A stretch of DNA of 64,000 nt, taken from NCBI RefSeq assembly GCF_009846745.1, contig NZ_AQPF01000001.1, positions 124,001 through 188,000 of the forward strand. The letters run 5' to 3'. The stretch is from Alloalcanivorax xiamenensis (GTDB taxonomy: Bacteria; Pseudomonadota; Gammaproteobacteria; Pseudomonadales; Alcanivoracaceae). Below are positions 17,706-26,683 of the stretch, one piece after another (within the stretch, counting starts at the first letter, position 1; each line of letters begins with the position of its first letter). A program made the translations under genes and the position numbers. The notes beneath the pieces are model-generated. The model had not been told where the DNA came from, searched no databases, and was given only the letters and a program-made list of their open reading frames with translations.

Positions 17706-18935
17706 TTAGAACAGCACCCGGGTGCGGATGGTGCCCTCGATGGTCCGGAGCTTCTCCAGGGCCAACTGACTGTAGCCCTTGTTCACGTCAATCACGACGT
17801 ACCCGATATCCTCGTTGGTCTGCAGATACTGACCACAGATGTTGATATCGTTCTCGGAGAAAACGGTATTGATCTGGCTGAGAATGCCCGGGATGTTCTG
17901 GTGGATATGCAGCAAACGGTGCATGTCCGGATGGGACGGCAGCGCCACCTCGGGGAAGTTCACCGCACTCAGGGTAGAACCGTTGTCGGAGTAGCGGATC
18001 AGCTTCTCGGACACCTCGGTGCCAATGTTTTCCTGGGCTTCGTGGGTGGAACCACCGATGTGCGGCGTGAGAATGACGTTATCGAACTCCCGCAGCGGGC
18101 TGATGAACTCATCATCGTTGCCCTTCGGCTCCTCGGGGAACACGTCGATGGCCGCGCCCAGCAGATGACCGTCCTTGACGGCGGCGGTCAGCGCTTCAAT
18201 GTCCACGACCTTGCCGCGAGCATAGTTGATCAGATAGCTCTTCGGCTTCATCGCCCGGATCTGCTCTTCCTTGATCATCCAGCGGGTAGCCGGGGTGTCC
18301 GGTACGTGCAGGCTGGTCACGTCACACATGCCCAGCAGGTCGTGGAGGCTCTGCACCTGGGTGGCGTTACCCAGCGGCAGCTTTGGCACCACATCGTAGA
18401 AGTAGACTTTCATGCCCATGGACTCGGCCAGCACCGACACCTGGGCACCGATGTTGCCGTAGCCGACGATCCCGAGCTTCTTACCGCGGATCTCATAGCT
18501 GTCCTTGGCGGATTTCAGCCAGCCACCACGGTGAGCCTCCGCGTTCTTCTCCGGAATGCCCCGCATCAGGCTGATGGTGTGCGCGATCACCAACTCCGCC
18601 ACCGAGCGGGTATTGGAGTAGGGCGCGTTGAACACCGGAATGCCGCGTTTCAGCGCCGCCTTGAGATCCACCTGGTTGGTGCCGATACAGAAACAGCCCA
18701 CGCCGATCAGCTTCTCCGCCGCCGCGAACACCTCTTCGGTGAGCTGGGTGCGGGAGCGGATACCCACGAAATGGGCGTCCTTGATGGCGTCGGTCAGGTC
18801 GCTGCCGGTCAGGGCCTTGGGCAGTAGCTCCACGTTGTGGTAGCCGTTCGCCTTCAGATTATCCACCGCGTTCTGGTGGATGCCCTCGAGCAGGAGGATA
18901 CGGATCTTGTCCTTCTCAAGAGAGGTATGGGCCAT
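17706..18935 (-). CDS. serA: D-3-phosphoglycerate dehydrogenase
   Basis: This 409-residue enzyme oxidises 3-phosphoglycerate with NAD as the first step of serine synthesis. Features in order: substrate-binding segment GIRSRTQLT; Rossmann motif GYGNIG near residues 158-163; catalytic Arg in NYARGKVVD; Glu in VFPEEP; His in TPHIGGST; and a C-terminal ACT domain from about residue 337 (ILSQINTVFSENDINICGQY). The ACT domain implies feedback inhibition by serine, as in the E. coli enzyme of nearly the same length. It is divergent from a D-2-hydroxyglutarate dehydrogenase, which removes the by-product of SerA's 2-oxoglutarate-reducing activity. Confidence 0.97.
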   Translation of the reverse strand: MAHTSLEKDKIRILLLEGIHQNAVDNLKANGYHNVELLPKALTGSDLTDAIKDAHFVGIRSRTQLTEEVFAAAEKLIGVGCFCIGTNQVDLKAALKRGIPVFNAPYSNTRSVAELVIAHTISLMRGIPEKNAEAHRGGWLKSAKDSYEIRGKKLGIVGYGNIGAQVSVLAESMGMKVYFYDVVPKLPLGNATQVQSLHDLLGMCDVTSLHVPDTPATRWMIKEEQIRAMKPKSYLINYARGKVVDIEALTAAVKDGHLLGAAIDVFPEEPKGNDDEFISPLREFDNVILTPHIGGSTHEAQENIGTEVSEKLIRYSDNGSTLSAVNFPEVALPSHPDMHRLLHIHQNIPGILSQINTVFSENDINICGQYLQTNEDIGYVVIDVNKGYSQLALEKLRTIEGTIRTRVLF

Positions 18936-19050
18936 GGGTGGTCTCTATAGCGGGCTAAATGGGCGCGTATGGTATCATAGCGCGCCCCGGATGAGAGCCA
19001 CCCGGACCGGTTGCCTTTTTCAAGTTGAGTTGAGGACTGTTGGAGTCGCC

Positions 19051-20445
19051 ATGACCGCTTTAGCCCATGCCGCCCTGGAACAATTGACCGAACTGCTCGG
19101 TGCCCGCTGCCTGACCGATCAGGACAGCGCTCAGCGCTACGGGGTGGACTGGACCAAGGTGTGGGCCCCGGCCCCCACCGCCGTGCTGCTGCCGGAAACC
19201 ATTGATGAAGTGCAGCAGATCGTCGAAATCGCCAATGAGCATGGCCTGCATCTGGTGCCCTCCGGCGGCCGTACCGGGCTCTCCGCCGGCGCCGTGGCGG
19301 CCTTTGGCGAGCTGGTGGTGGCCTTCGACCGGATGAACAAAATTCTGGACTTCAACGCCTACGATCGCTCCGTCACGGTCCAGCCCGGCGTGATCACCCA
19401 ACAGCTGCAGGAATACGCCGAACAGCAGGGGCTGTTCTATCCGGTGGATTTCGCCTCCGCCGGCTCCAGCCAGATCGGCGGCAACATCAATACCAATGCC
19501 GGCGGTATCAAGGTGATCCGCTACGGCATGACCCGGGACTGGATCGCCGGCCTGAAAGTGGTCACCGGCAAGGGCGAACTGCTGGAGCTCAACAAAGGCC
19601 TGATCAAGAACGCCACGGGCTATGACTTCCGCCATCTGTTCATCGGGTCGGAAGGCACCCTGGGTTTCGTGGTGGAAGCCACCGTCAAGCTCGCCCGGCA
19701 ACCCAGGAATCTGACCGCCCTGGTGCTGGGCGTACCCGGCTTCCAGGAAGTGATGAAGGTGTTGCACGCCTTCCAGTCGGAACTGGACCTGACCGCCTTC
19801 GAGTTCTTCTCCGACAAGGCCATGGCCCACGTGCTGGCGCACGGTGTCTCTCGTCCCTTCGATACCGATTGTCCGTTTTATTGCCTGTTGGAATTCGAAC
19901 AGGTGTCCGAACAAAGCGCCGATCAGGCGATGGCGGTGTTCGAGCATTGCGTGGAGCAAGGTTGGGTGCTGGACGGCGTGATGAGCCAATCGCTACAGCA
20001 GCTGGAGCAATTGTGGCAGTTGCGCGAGCGAATTTCCGAGTCGATCGCGCCGCACACGCCGTACAAGAACGACATCTCGGTGACCATCGACAAGGTGCCG
20101 GATTTCGTCGAGGCGGTGGACAAAGTGGTCCAGGATGCCTATCCGGATTTCGAGATCGTCTGGTTCGGTCATATCGGCGACGGCAACATGCACCTGAACA
20201 TCCTGAAACCGGAAGCATTGCCGAAGGAGGAGTTCTTCGAGAAGTGCAACAATGTTTCCAAGTGGGTGTTTGAAATCGTGGAACACTACAACGGCTCGAT
20301 TTCCGCGGAACACGGTGTCGGCATGACCAAGAAGCCCTACCTGGGCTACTCCCGAAGCCCCGAGGAAATCGCGTATATGAAAGCGGTGAAGCAGGTCTTC
20401 GATCCAAACAACGTGATGAACCCGGGCAAGCTGTTCGACCTCTAA
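19051..20445 (+). CDS. d2hgdh: FAD-linked D-2-hydroxyglutarate dehydrogenase
   Basis: This 464-residue flavoenzyme is of the VAO/FAD-4 type. The FAD-binding part has VPSGGRTGLSAGAVA and GGNINTNAGGIKVIRYGMTRDWIAGLKVV. The C-terminal cap has WFGHIGDGNMHLNI, with the metal-binding His pair, and SAEHGVGMTKKPYL near the end. In Pseudomonas the enzyme beside serA oxidises D-2-hydroxyglutarate to 2-oxoglutarate, feeding electrons through ETF and pulling the SerA reaction forward. The divergent serA neighbour supports the same job. The start at 19051 follows GTTGGAGTCGCC. In-frame codons further upstream run into serA and were rejected. Confidence 0.9.
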   Translation: MTALAHAALEQLTELLGARCLTDQDSAQRYGVDWTKVWAPAPTAVLLPETIDEVQQIVEIANEHGLHLVPSGGRTGLSAGAVAAFGELVVAFDRMNKILDFNAYDRSVTVQPGVITQQLQEYAEQQGLFYPVDFASAGSSQIGGNINTNAGGIKVIRYGMTRDWIAGLKVVTGKGELLELNKGLIKNATGYDFRHLFIGSEGTLGFVVEATVKLARQPRNLTALVLGVPGFQEVMKVLHAFQSELDLTAFEFFSDKAMAHVLAHGVSRPFDTDCPFYCLLEFEQVSEQSADQAMAVFEHCVEQGWVLDGVMSQSLQQLEQLWQLRERISESIAPHTPYKNDISVTIDKVPDFVEAVDKVVQDAYPDFEIVWFGHIGDGNMHLNILKPEALPKEEFFEKCNNVSKWVFEIVEHYNGSISAEHGVGMTKKPYLGYSRSPEEIAYMKAVKQVFDPNNVMNPGKLFDL

Positions 20446-20481
20446 GCGGTCGATCATCAGCCCTTTTTCAGGATTATCGTG

Positions 20482-21153
20482 ATGACGCCAAACTATCTTC
20501 ACCGCTGGATCGATGGCTCGACCATGGACATGCCGGTGGGCAAAGTGGTGTGCGTGGGCCGTAACTACGCCGAACACGCCCGCGAACTGGGTAACGAGGT
20601 GCCGGAGCAACCCCTGCTGTTCATGAAACCCGCCTCAGCCCTGTGCAGCCTGCATGAGCCGGTGATACTGCCCAAAGGGCAGGGGGAGGTCCATCATGAA
20701 GTGGAAATGGTGGTCATGGTTGGCAAGACCCTCAGCGGCGAAACCGACCCCGAACGGGTCCGCTACGCCATTGCCGCCTACGGCGTGGGTCTTGATCTGA
20801 CCTTGCGGGATTTGCAAAACACGCTAAAAGCGAAAGGACATCCCTGGGAACGCGCCAAGGCCTTCGACGGCGCCGCTCCGGTATCCGGCTTCGTCGACGC
20901 CCGTGGCATTTCCGTGCGCCAGAACCTGGAGGTGTCGCTGGAAATCAACGGCGAGACCCGTCAGCACGGCCACACCGGGCAAATGCTGTTTCCCACCTTT
21001 GAGCTGATCGCCCATATCAGTCAGACCTTCCGCCTGGATCCCGGCGATCTGATCTTCACCGGCACTCCCAGCGGCGTTGCGGCGCTGAATACCGGCGACA
21101 CGCTGACCGCCCGTCTGGGCAACATTATTCAGGTGTTTTCGGAAGTCGCCTGA
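20482..21153 (+). CDS. Fumarylacetoacetate hydrolase-family protein (acylpyruvase/oxaloacetate tautomerase type)
   Basis: This 223-residue protein is of the compact FAH fold. The hallmark VCVGRNYAEHARELGN is near the N-terminus; the metal-binding acids lie in EVHHEVEMVVMVG and GLDLTLRDLQN; LIFTGTPSGV is near the C-terminus. The size matches YcgM/FAHD1-like enzymes, which hydrolyse acylpyruvates or tautomerise oxaloacetate. It follows the D2HGDH gene by 36 bases, an order shared with Pseudomonas (PA0316-PA0318). A GTG at 20479 is an alternative start, because AGGA lies closer to it. Confidence 0.88.
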   Translation: MTPNYLHRWIDGSTMDMPVGKVVCVGRNYAEHARELGNEVPEQPLLFMKPASALCSLHEPVILPKGQGEVHHEVEMVVMVGKTLSGETDPERVRYAIAAYGVGLDLTLRDLQNTLKAKGHPWERAKAFDGAAPVSGFVDARGISVRQNLEVSLEINGETRQHGHTGQMLFPTFELIAHISQTFRLDPGDLIFTGTPSGVAALNTGDTLTARLGNIIQVFSEVA

Positions 21154-21167
21154 CCCGCGAAAGCGGA

Positions 21168-21186
21168 CCGGCGCCACTGGCGCCGG
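21168..21186. terminator. Hairpin between convergent genes
   Basis: CCGGCGCC (21168-21175) pairs with GGCGCCGG (21179-21186) around an ACT loop. It lies between two converging genes, where a bidirectional terminator is expected. It lacks a T-run on either side, so intrinsic termination would be weak. Confidence 0.5.
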
Positions 21187-21198
21187 CCAGATGGATCA

Positions 21199-21765
21199 CT
21201 AGTCGCCGATGTCCTCGTCGTCCTTCTGATCCTTGTTATGCTTCACTTCGGACTGATCGTCACAGGTGGGCGGGTTCTGGAAGGTACTGGTGACATCCAG
21301 CAGCCCCAGATGCTGAATGGTGCGACGTCCAAGCAGCACCGGATACAACATCTCGCTACGGTCACGAAGACTGAACTGCTCCTCGTAGACGGTATCGTCC
21401 ATGCAGATTTTCATCAGAACCACCGGCCGTTCATCCCGGCCTCCGGCGCCACGCACGGTCAGATCCCGGAACAGTGGCTTCTCATAACGGCGCTCCACCT
21501 CTTTGCCGCTGTTGGCGTCTTCCACATCCACGGTGAATCGGACCCAGTCGTCACCATCCTTGGTGAAGGTTTCAATGTCGGTGGCCTGCATGGAGGACGT
21601 CAAAGCACCACTGTCCAGTTTGGCTTTCATCTCAACGTCCCAGGATTCGATGGTGGTTTTTTCCACCCACCCGAACACCTTTTTCCCGTCCTGGTCCGCT
21701 TGTGCCGTGACGGTGGAAACCAAGGCCGCCACCAGGATCAGGGCAGCGCTGGAAATTCGTCTCAT
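21199..21765 (-). CDS. RimK-associated Zn-protease-like (PF05618) secreted protein
   Basis: This 188-residue protein begins with a signal peptide (cleavage near TAQA-DQ). It carries the retropepsin-like fold of the family once named ATP-dependent zinc protease: the active-site-like Asp-Ser-Gly in AKLDSGALTSS (about residue 55) and the second half PVLLGRRTIQHLGLLDV. The C-terminal tail is strongly acidic and basic (HNKDQKDDEDIGD). The start at 21765 follows AAGGAG by seven bases. Relatives accompany RimK-like ATP-grasp enzymes, but none is in this window, so its substrate is unknown. Confidence 0.82.
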   Translation of the reverse strand: MRRISSAALILVAALVSTVTAQADQDGKKVFGWVEKTTIESWDVEMKAKLDSGALTSSMQATDIETFTKDGDDWVRFTVDVEDANSGKEVERRYEKPLFRDLTVRGAGGRDERPVVLMKICMDDTVYEEQFSLRDRSEMLYPVLLGRRTIQHLGLLDVTSTFQNPPTCDDQSEVKHNKDQKDDEDIGD

Positions 21766-21833
21766 TGATCGGCTCCTTTTGGATCTCCATGGCAATGTCC
21801 GGAAATAGACCCGCGTCGGGTGACTTCGTTCCC

Positions 21834-23705
21834 TCACGGCCGCTCTCGCAACGCCAACACCGCGCTTCGCATGGTTCGCGCATCAACCGCCTCGGGTGCC
21901 ACCGGTTCACCGACAGTGAGTTTGACCCGTGACCAGAAGCGCCGCGGCATGCGGGTAAGGGCAGCGCCCCCTTTATGACTGAAGAAGCTGCCCCACAAGC
22001 CGGATAATGCCATGGGCACCACCGGTACCGGGGTTTCCTTAACGATTTTTTCCATTCCGCTTTTGAATTCGCCCACTTCGCCGTCAGGTGTCAAACGGCC
22101 CTCCGGGAAAATACACACCACCTGACCGTCCGCCAATTCCTCGCGTACCCGACGGAAGGCCTGTTGATAAATATCCGGGTGTTTTTCCTTGGAGGCAATC
22201 GGAATGGTCTTGCCGGTACGGAAAATGTAATTCAGGACCGGCATGTCATAGATGGGTTTCGCCATCACGAAACGAATCGGACGGCGTACCGCACCGGCCA
22301 GCAGCAACGCATCGGTATAACTGATGTGATTGCACACCAGCAAACAAGGCCCTTCCTCCGGAATGTTTTCCAGACCTTTATGCTTCACTCGATAGATGGT
22401 GTTGGTCAGCATCCATACCAGAAGACGAATCATGAATTCTGGCACCACCGTATAGATGTACAACGCCACCACCACGTTGGCTAACGCCAGCGCCAGGAAA
22501 AACTGCGGAACGGTAAGATCCAGGAGGCCGACAAAAACAATCCCCGCCACCGCCGACGCCACCATGAGCAAGGCATTCAGGATGTTATTGGCGGCGATGA
22601 TGCGGGCCAGATGTTTCGGATTGGAGCGGTGCTGGACAAACGCGAACAGCGGCACGATATAGAAACCACCAAAGATACCGACACCAAGTAAATCGGCCAT
22701 GATGCGATAGCCACCGGGCTGCTGCAGAAACTCCGATATCGACAGCTGACCGCTCAAATTCAACGACGCATAAGAGAAAAACAAATCGATACCGAACACG
22801 CTGATACCAATGGAACCCAACGGAACCAGCCCCAGCTCCACCCGCTTTCCGGATGCCTTTTCACAAAAAAAGGAGCCCAGGCCAATGCCGATGGAAAAGG
22901 TGGCCAGCAACAACGCGTACAGCCCCTCGGTACCCATCAGATAGTCATCCACATACACCTTCAACTGCGTGGTGTAAGCGGCGCCGAGGAACCAGAACCA
23001 GGAAATACCCAGCACCGACATCCATACCGATTTCACCTCGCGGGCGTAACCGACGATGTGCCAGGTTTCCTTCCACAAATTCCAATTCAGGCGCAAGCCC
23101 GGATCCGCCGCCGGAGCTTTGGGAATACCCAGGGAGCAAACAAACCCCAACACCGCCAGCCCAATCACCGCGGTACTGATTACCAGTGGCGTATTGCCAC
23201 CCATTTTCAGCATCACCCCGGAAACCGAGCCCAACAGAATCGCCAGAAAGGTGCCCATTTCCACCAGGGCGTTACCTCTCACCAGCTCTTCATTGGGCAG
23301 ATGCTGGGGAATGATGGAGTACTTGATCGGCCCGAAGAAAGTGGATTGCAATCCCATGAAGAACAGCACTGTCAACAGCCCGTAAACCGCGTCGAAATAA
23401 AACCCCAGCGCGGCGCAACTCATGATCACGATCTCCGCGAACTTGATCCAGCGGATCAGACTGGCGCGATCAAATTTGTCGGCGATTTGTCCGGCAAGCG
23501 CGGAAAACAAAAAGAAGGGGACGATGAACAACGCCAGAGCCACGTTATTCAGAGTATTGACTTCGGTTCCCACCACCACACCGGAGGCGATCAGGAGAAT
23601 CAATCCCTGGCGAAACACATTGTCGTTGAAGGCGCCAAGAAACTGGGTGCCGAAAAATGGACCGAACCGCCGCTTGAACAACAAGGAAAACACACTCTTT
23701 CCCAT
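21834..23705 (-). CDS. MFS transporter fused to PlsC-type acyltransferase
   Basis: This 623-residue fusion has an N-terminal major facilitator half of about twelve helices (residues 10-420), resembling the lysophospholipid flippase LplT (FFGTQFLGAFNDNVFRQGL). The C-terminal half is a glycerolipid acyltransferase with HISYTD (HX4D) in LLVCNHISYTDALLL near residue 445 and FPEGRLTPDG near residue 525. In enterics LplT and Aas split these tasks, and Aas adds an acyl-ACP synthetase domain, which is absent here. The probable role is inward flipping and re-acylation of lysophospholipids. The TetR gene ends immediately upstream (TAA directly followed by ATG), so the two are coupled. Confidence 0.9.
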   Translation of the reverse strand: MGKSVFSLLFKRRFGPFFGTQFLGAFNDNVFRQGLILLIASGVVVGTEVNTLNNVALALFIVPFFLFSALAGQIADKFDRASLIRWIKFAEIVIMSCAALGFYFDAVYGLLTVLFFMGLQSTFFGPIKYSIIPQHLPNEELVRGNALVEMGTFLAILLGSVSGVMLKMGGNTPLVISTAVIGLAVLGFVCSLGIPKAPAADPGLRLNWNLWKETWHIVGYAREVKSVWMSVLGISWFWFLGAAYTTQLKVYVDDYLMGTEGLYALLLATFSIGIGLGSFFCEKASGKRVELGLVPLGSIGISVFGIDLFFSYASLNLSGQLSISEFLQQPGGYRIMADLLGVGIFGGFYIVPLFAFVQHRSNPKHLARIIAANNILNALLMVASAVAGIVFVGLLDLTVPQFFLALALANVVVALYIYTVVPEFMIRLLVWMLTNTIYRVKHKGLENIPEEGPCLLVCNHISYTDALLLAGAVRRPIRFVMAKPIYDMPVLNYIFRTGKTIPIASKEKHPDIYQQAFRRVREELADGQVVCIFPEGRLTPDGEVGEFKSGMEKIVKETPVPVVPMALSGLWGSFFSHKGGAALTRMPRRFWSRVKLTVGEPVAPEAVDARTMRSAVLALRERP

Positions 23706-24314
23706 TTATTTTTCTCCTTCCCTGGCGCATGACGACAGATAATGATCGAGTAGGGACTCCAGCATCATCTCCGGTGCGATATCGCCAGCCACATTCAGTT
23801 TATTTTCCACGTGCAGCAGACAGATGCCGTGCACACTGCCCCACAACGTCCTTGCCATCACCTGCCTTTGCTTCTCATCCGCCGCTGGCACGCCCCGTTT
23901 CAGCTGCACCTCCACTTGCTCGAACATGTGCCGGGTACGATCAATATACCAGTCCGGCACCGGAGCCTGGTTCGCCATCCGGTGGCTGAACACCAACTGC
24001 CAGAGGGCCGTATGCTGTTGAGCCAGACGCAGGTACTCAAACGCCATGGCTTTCAAAACCGCCACCGGATCATCATGGTGGGTTGCCTGATCGATGCGGG
24101 CATTCAGCGCATCCAATGTCTGTGCGTTCAAGTGCAGAATCAGATCATCCAGATTAACGAACAGGTGATAAAGCATCCCCGGGGTATAACCCAGTTTTCC
24201 GGCGATCTGACGAACGCTGAAATTATCCACCCCCTCCCGTTCCACCAGATCCGCCAAAGCCTGGATGGCCATGGCCCGGAGTTCTTCCTTGCTGTGCTGG
24301 TTACGCCTCGCCAT
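23706..24314 (-). CDS. TetR-family regulator controlling the MFS-PlsC gene
   Basis: The 202-residue protein has an N-terminal TetR HTH (FSVRQIAGKLGYTPGMLYHLFVNL) and a TetR_C-type ligand domain with AFEYLRLAQQHTALWQLVFSH, as in regulators of membrane-lipid and efflux genes. GGGAGGG lies three to four bases before the ATG. It forms a gapless pair with the downstream fusion gene, which is the likely target. Two direct-repeat, near-palindromic elements upstream (24325-24375) are its probable operators. Confidence 0.9.
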   Translation of the reverse strand: MARRNQHSKEELRAMAIQALADLVEREGVDNFSVRQIAGKLGYTPGMLYHLFVNLDDLILHLNAQTLDALNARIDQATHHDDPVAVLKAMAFEYLRLAQQHTALWQLVFSHRMANQAPVPDWYIDRTRHMFEQVEVQLKRGVPAADEKQRQVMARTLWGSVHGICLLHVENKLNVAGDIAPEMMLESLLDHYLSSCAREGEK

Positions 24315-24324
24315 TTTCCCTCCC

Positions 24325-24375
24325 TAAACACCGTTCAATCGGCCTAGCATGCAACACAAATAAACAGTGTTCAAT
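24325..24375. promoter_or_regulatory. Two 15-bp direct-repeat operator candidates for the TetR gene
   Basis: TAAACACCGTTCAAT (24325-24339) and TAAACAGTGTTCAAT (24361-24375) are identical except at two central bases and lie 36 bp apart. Each is nearly palindromic around AACAnnGTT, as expected for a TetR-dimer half-site pair. They stand between the regulator start and the oppositely oriented end of the acyltransferase gene. Autoregulation is inferred. Confidence 0.7.
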
Positions 24376-24399
24376 AGCAGGGCATGGCGACCGCGTGCT

Positions 24400-25020
24400 T
24401 TATTCTTCCGGCGGCGCCCCCGGCCGGCGGCCTATGGGGCGCGCCGGATTGCCCGCCACCACGCACCAGGGGGGCACGTCCCGGGTTACCACCGCCCCCA
24501 TCGCCACCACCGCGTGGTCCCCCACCGTGACGCCGTCGACGATGCCGCAACGGGCACCCAGCCAGACATCCTGGCCAATACGAATGCCCCGGGACGTCAC
24601 CGGTTGCTCGCGAACCAGGGCGGCGGCCTCCCTGCCATGATTGAAGGCATAAAGCGCAGCATAGGCAGCAATGCGGGTGTGGTCGCCGATCTCGATACCG
24701 GCGGCCCCGCCTTCCAGAGTGGCGTGATGGTTGATGCTGACGTGGGCCCCGAGCCGGATCGGGCCATGCAGCACAGCGTCGGCGGCGATATGGCTGTGAT
24801 CGCCAACCTGAATATCGCGGCCCGGCTCGGCGAACAGGCGCGCCTGCGGTGCGACAAAACAGTACTCACCGAAATGCACCGTTTCGAGGCGCTCCAGCTC
24901 CTTTTGCACCGCTGTCTGCCAGGGTTCCGCCCAGACCCGGTGCCGCTGCTTGAGCCGGGGATACAGCCAGGGCATATACGCCAGGCGCAGTTTGTGTTGT
25001 TCGCGGTAGGAGTCGCTCAT
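24400..25020 (-). CDS. Hexapeptide-repeat (LbH) acyltransferase
   Basis: This 206-residue protein has a helical N-terminus (about residues 1-45) and then left-handed beta-helix repeats with the [LIV]GxxxxI periodicity (IQVGDHSHIAADAVL, IRLGAHVSINHHATL, IRIGQDVWLGARCGIVDG). The active-site-like His lies in ALYAFNHGRE. The C-terminal VVAGNPARPIG is typical of CysE/NodL/LacA-type O- or N-acetyltransferases. The acceptor is unknown. It ends 25 bases upstream of the TetR operator repeats. Confidence 0.88.
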   Translation of the reverse strand: MSDSYREQHKLRLAYMPWLYPRLKQRHRVWAEPWQTAVQKELERLETVHFGEYCFVAPQARLFAEPGRDIQVGDHSHIAADAVLHGPIRLGAHVSINHHATLEGGAAGIEIGDHTRIAAYAALYAFNHGREAAALVREQPVTSRGIRIGQDVWLGARCGIVDGVTVGDHAVVAMGAVVTRDVPPWCVVAGNPARPIGRRPGAPPEE

Positions 25021-25087
25021 GGCCTTGGTGAAGAAATGGCGAATACGGCATCCTACACCAAGCGCCGCCCGCCTACCGCCTGAGCGC

Positions 25088-25813
25088 CTAAGCAGCGCAG
25101 AGGTCTTGTACCAGTTGTCCGAAGCGACTCAGCACCTCATTGGCACCGGGGCACTCGCGGACTTCGGCCATGACGTCCGCGGCACGCTGGCCACTGATAC
25201 TCCGTCCACGCAAGGTTTGCAGATAGGCCCGGGTGATATCCGCGCTGAACTCCGGGTGAAACTGACACCCCCACACCCGTTGCCGGTAGCGAAACGCCTG
25301 GCAGGCGTCGTGGCCGTTGCTGGCCAACACCGTCACCTCCGGCGGCGCCACCAGCACCGACTGCTGGTGCACCATCTGCCCCCAGGGCTGCTGGCAAAGT
25401 CCGGCGAACAGAGGATCCCGGGCCGCGTCCGGGGCCATTCTGAGCGCCACCGTGCCAACCTCCATGCCCTGCGGGTGGTCTCCCACTTCACCGCCAAGCA
25501 GTTTCGCCAGCAGTTGATGACCGAAGCAGATTCCCAATACCGGCGGCGCCGCTGGATGGGTGATGGCGTCATCGAGCCAGTCGGTCAATCGCACCATCCA
25601 GGGTGCCCGTTCGGTCACCATGGCATGGGAGCCGGTAATGATCACCGCCGCGATACCGTCCGCCGCCGGCAATGGCACCGGCTCACGCACATCACAGACC
25701 TGTATGGCGCAGCGATCACCAAGCCCCCGGGCGATCCAGTCCTCGAAGTCCCCGTAATGCCCGATCAGTTCGGGGTAGGTACTGCCGGCCTTTATTATCA
25801 ACACCGGTTTCAT
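25088..25813 (-). CDS. Class I glutamine amidotransferase-like protein
   Basis: This 241-residue stand-alone class I glutaminase domain resembles the GMP-synthase amidotransferase half. The nucleophile Cys is in LGICFGHQLLA (near residue 94), and the catalytic His-Glu pair is in CQFHPEFS near residue 185. The ATG at 25813 follows GAAGGAGG by seven bases; open codons upstream are not coding. Such proteins hydrolyse gamma-glutamyl amides or act with an unidentified synthetase. No partner gene is adjacent. Confidence 0.88.
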   Translation of the reverse strand: MKPVLIIKAGSTYPELIGHYGDFEDWIARGLGDRCAIQVCDVREPVPLPAADGIAAVIITGSHAMVTERAPWMVRLTDWLDDAITHPAAPPVLGICFGHQLLAKLLGGEVGDHPQGMEVGTVALRMAPDAARDPLFAGLCQQPWGQMVHQQSVLVAPPEVTVLASNGHDACQAFRYRQRVWGCQFHPEFSADITRAYLQTLRGRSISGQRAADVMAEVRECPGANEVLSRFGQLVQDLCAA

Positions 25814-25917
25814 GGGAGCCTCCTTCACCAGTCCCTGGGTTGCGTTCCCCAGTGCCTCAGCAAAGCCCATACCAGCTCTGGCGCCGTCGTTGTAAAAGTT
25901 TTCAATCCGGCCGGTTT

Positions 25918-26484
25918 TTACCCATCGGACAGCTGCCGATGGCGCGGACAACTGATCAGATGGTCGTTCACCAGGCCCGCGGCCTGCATAAAGGCATACA
26001 TGATGGTGGGGCCGACGAAACGAAAGCCTTTCTTCTTCAATTCCCGGCTCATGGCTTCGGCGGTGGGGGTGACCGCCGGCACTTCTGACAACGACCGATA
26101 GTGGTTTATCCGGGGCGCGCCATCGACGAAGCCCCACAGCAGGGCATCCAGAGTCTGGCCTGCCTCACGCAGGTCCAGATAGGCCTGTGCGTTCCCCACC
26201 GCCGCTTTCATTTTCAACCGGTTGCGGATCAGCCCCGCATCCTGCAGCAGTTGCTCCCGCTTGCGCTCGCCATAGCGGGCGATCTTTTCCGGGTCAAAGC
26301 CATCCAGGGCCCGCCGGTAGTTTTCGCGTTTGCGCAATACCGTGATCCAGCTGAGGCCGGCCTGCGCCCCTTCCAGAAGCAGAAATTCAAACAATCGGCG
26401 ATCATCGTGTTCCGGTACCCCCCACTCCTGATCGTGGTAGGCCACGTACAGGGGGTCGGTACCGCACCAGGGGCATCGTTCCAT
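25918..26484 (-). CDS. tag: DNA-3-methyladenine glycosylase I
   Basis: This 188-residue base-excision enzyme removes 3-methyladenine from alkylated DNA. Residues known as zinc ligands in the E. coli enzyme are present: Cys4 in MERCPWC, His17 in YHDQEWG, and the His and Cys of NDHLISCPRH at the C-terminus. The HhH-like block YGERKREQLLQDAGLIRNRLK is clear. It is divergent from glyQ, the order found in Pseudomonas near the origin. Confidence 0.96.
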   Translation of the reverse strand: MERCPWCGTDPLYVAYHDQEWGVPEHDDRRLFEFLLLEGAQAGLSWITVLRKRENYRRALDGFDPEKIARYGERKREQLLQDAGLIRNRLKMKAAVGNAQAYLDLREAGQTLDALLWGFVDGAPRINHYRSLSEVPAVTPTAEAMSRELKKKGFRFVGPTIMYAFMQAAGLVNDHLISCPRHRQLSDG

Positions 26485-26683
26485 GGGCGATCTCGGTGAA
26501 GGAATGTCGGGTTCCGGGCCACGGTATCACCGGCCCCTGGGGAACGCTATACTTGCGGTCTTCGTTTCACGAGCCCGTCTCTCTCCCTCCCGAACACGGG
26601 GCCAGCGCCACCGTGGAGGGCATGGCATCGCCGCCAGGAGCGCGGGCTCGCACCGGTGCACCAGAGGATTAACAGGAAGCGAC

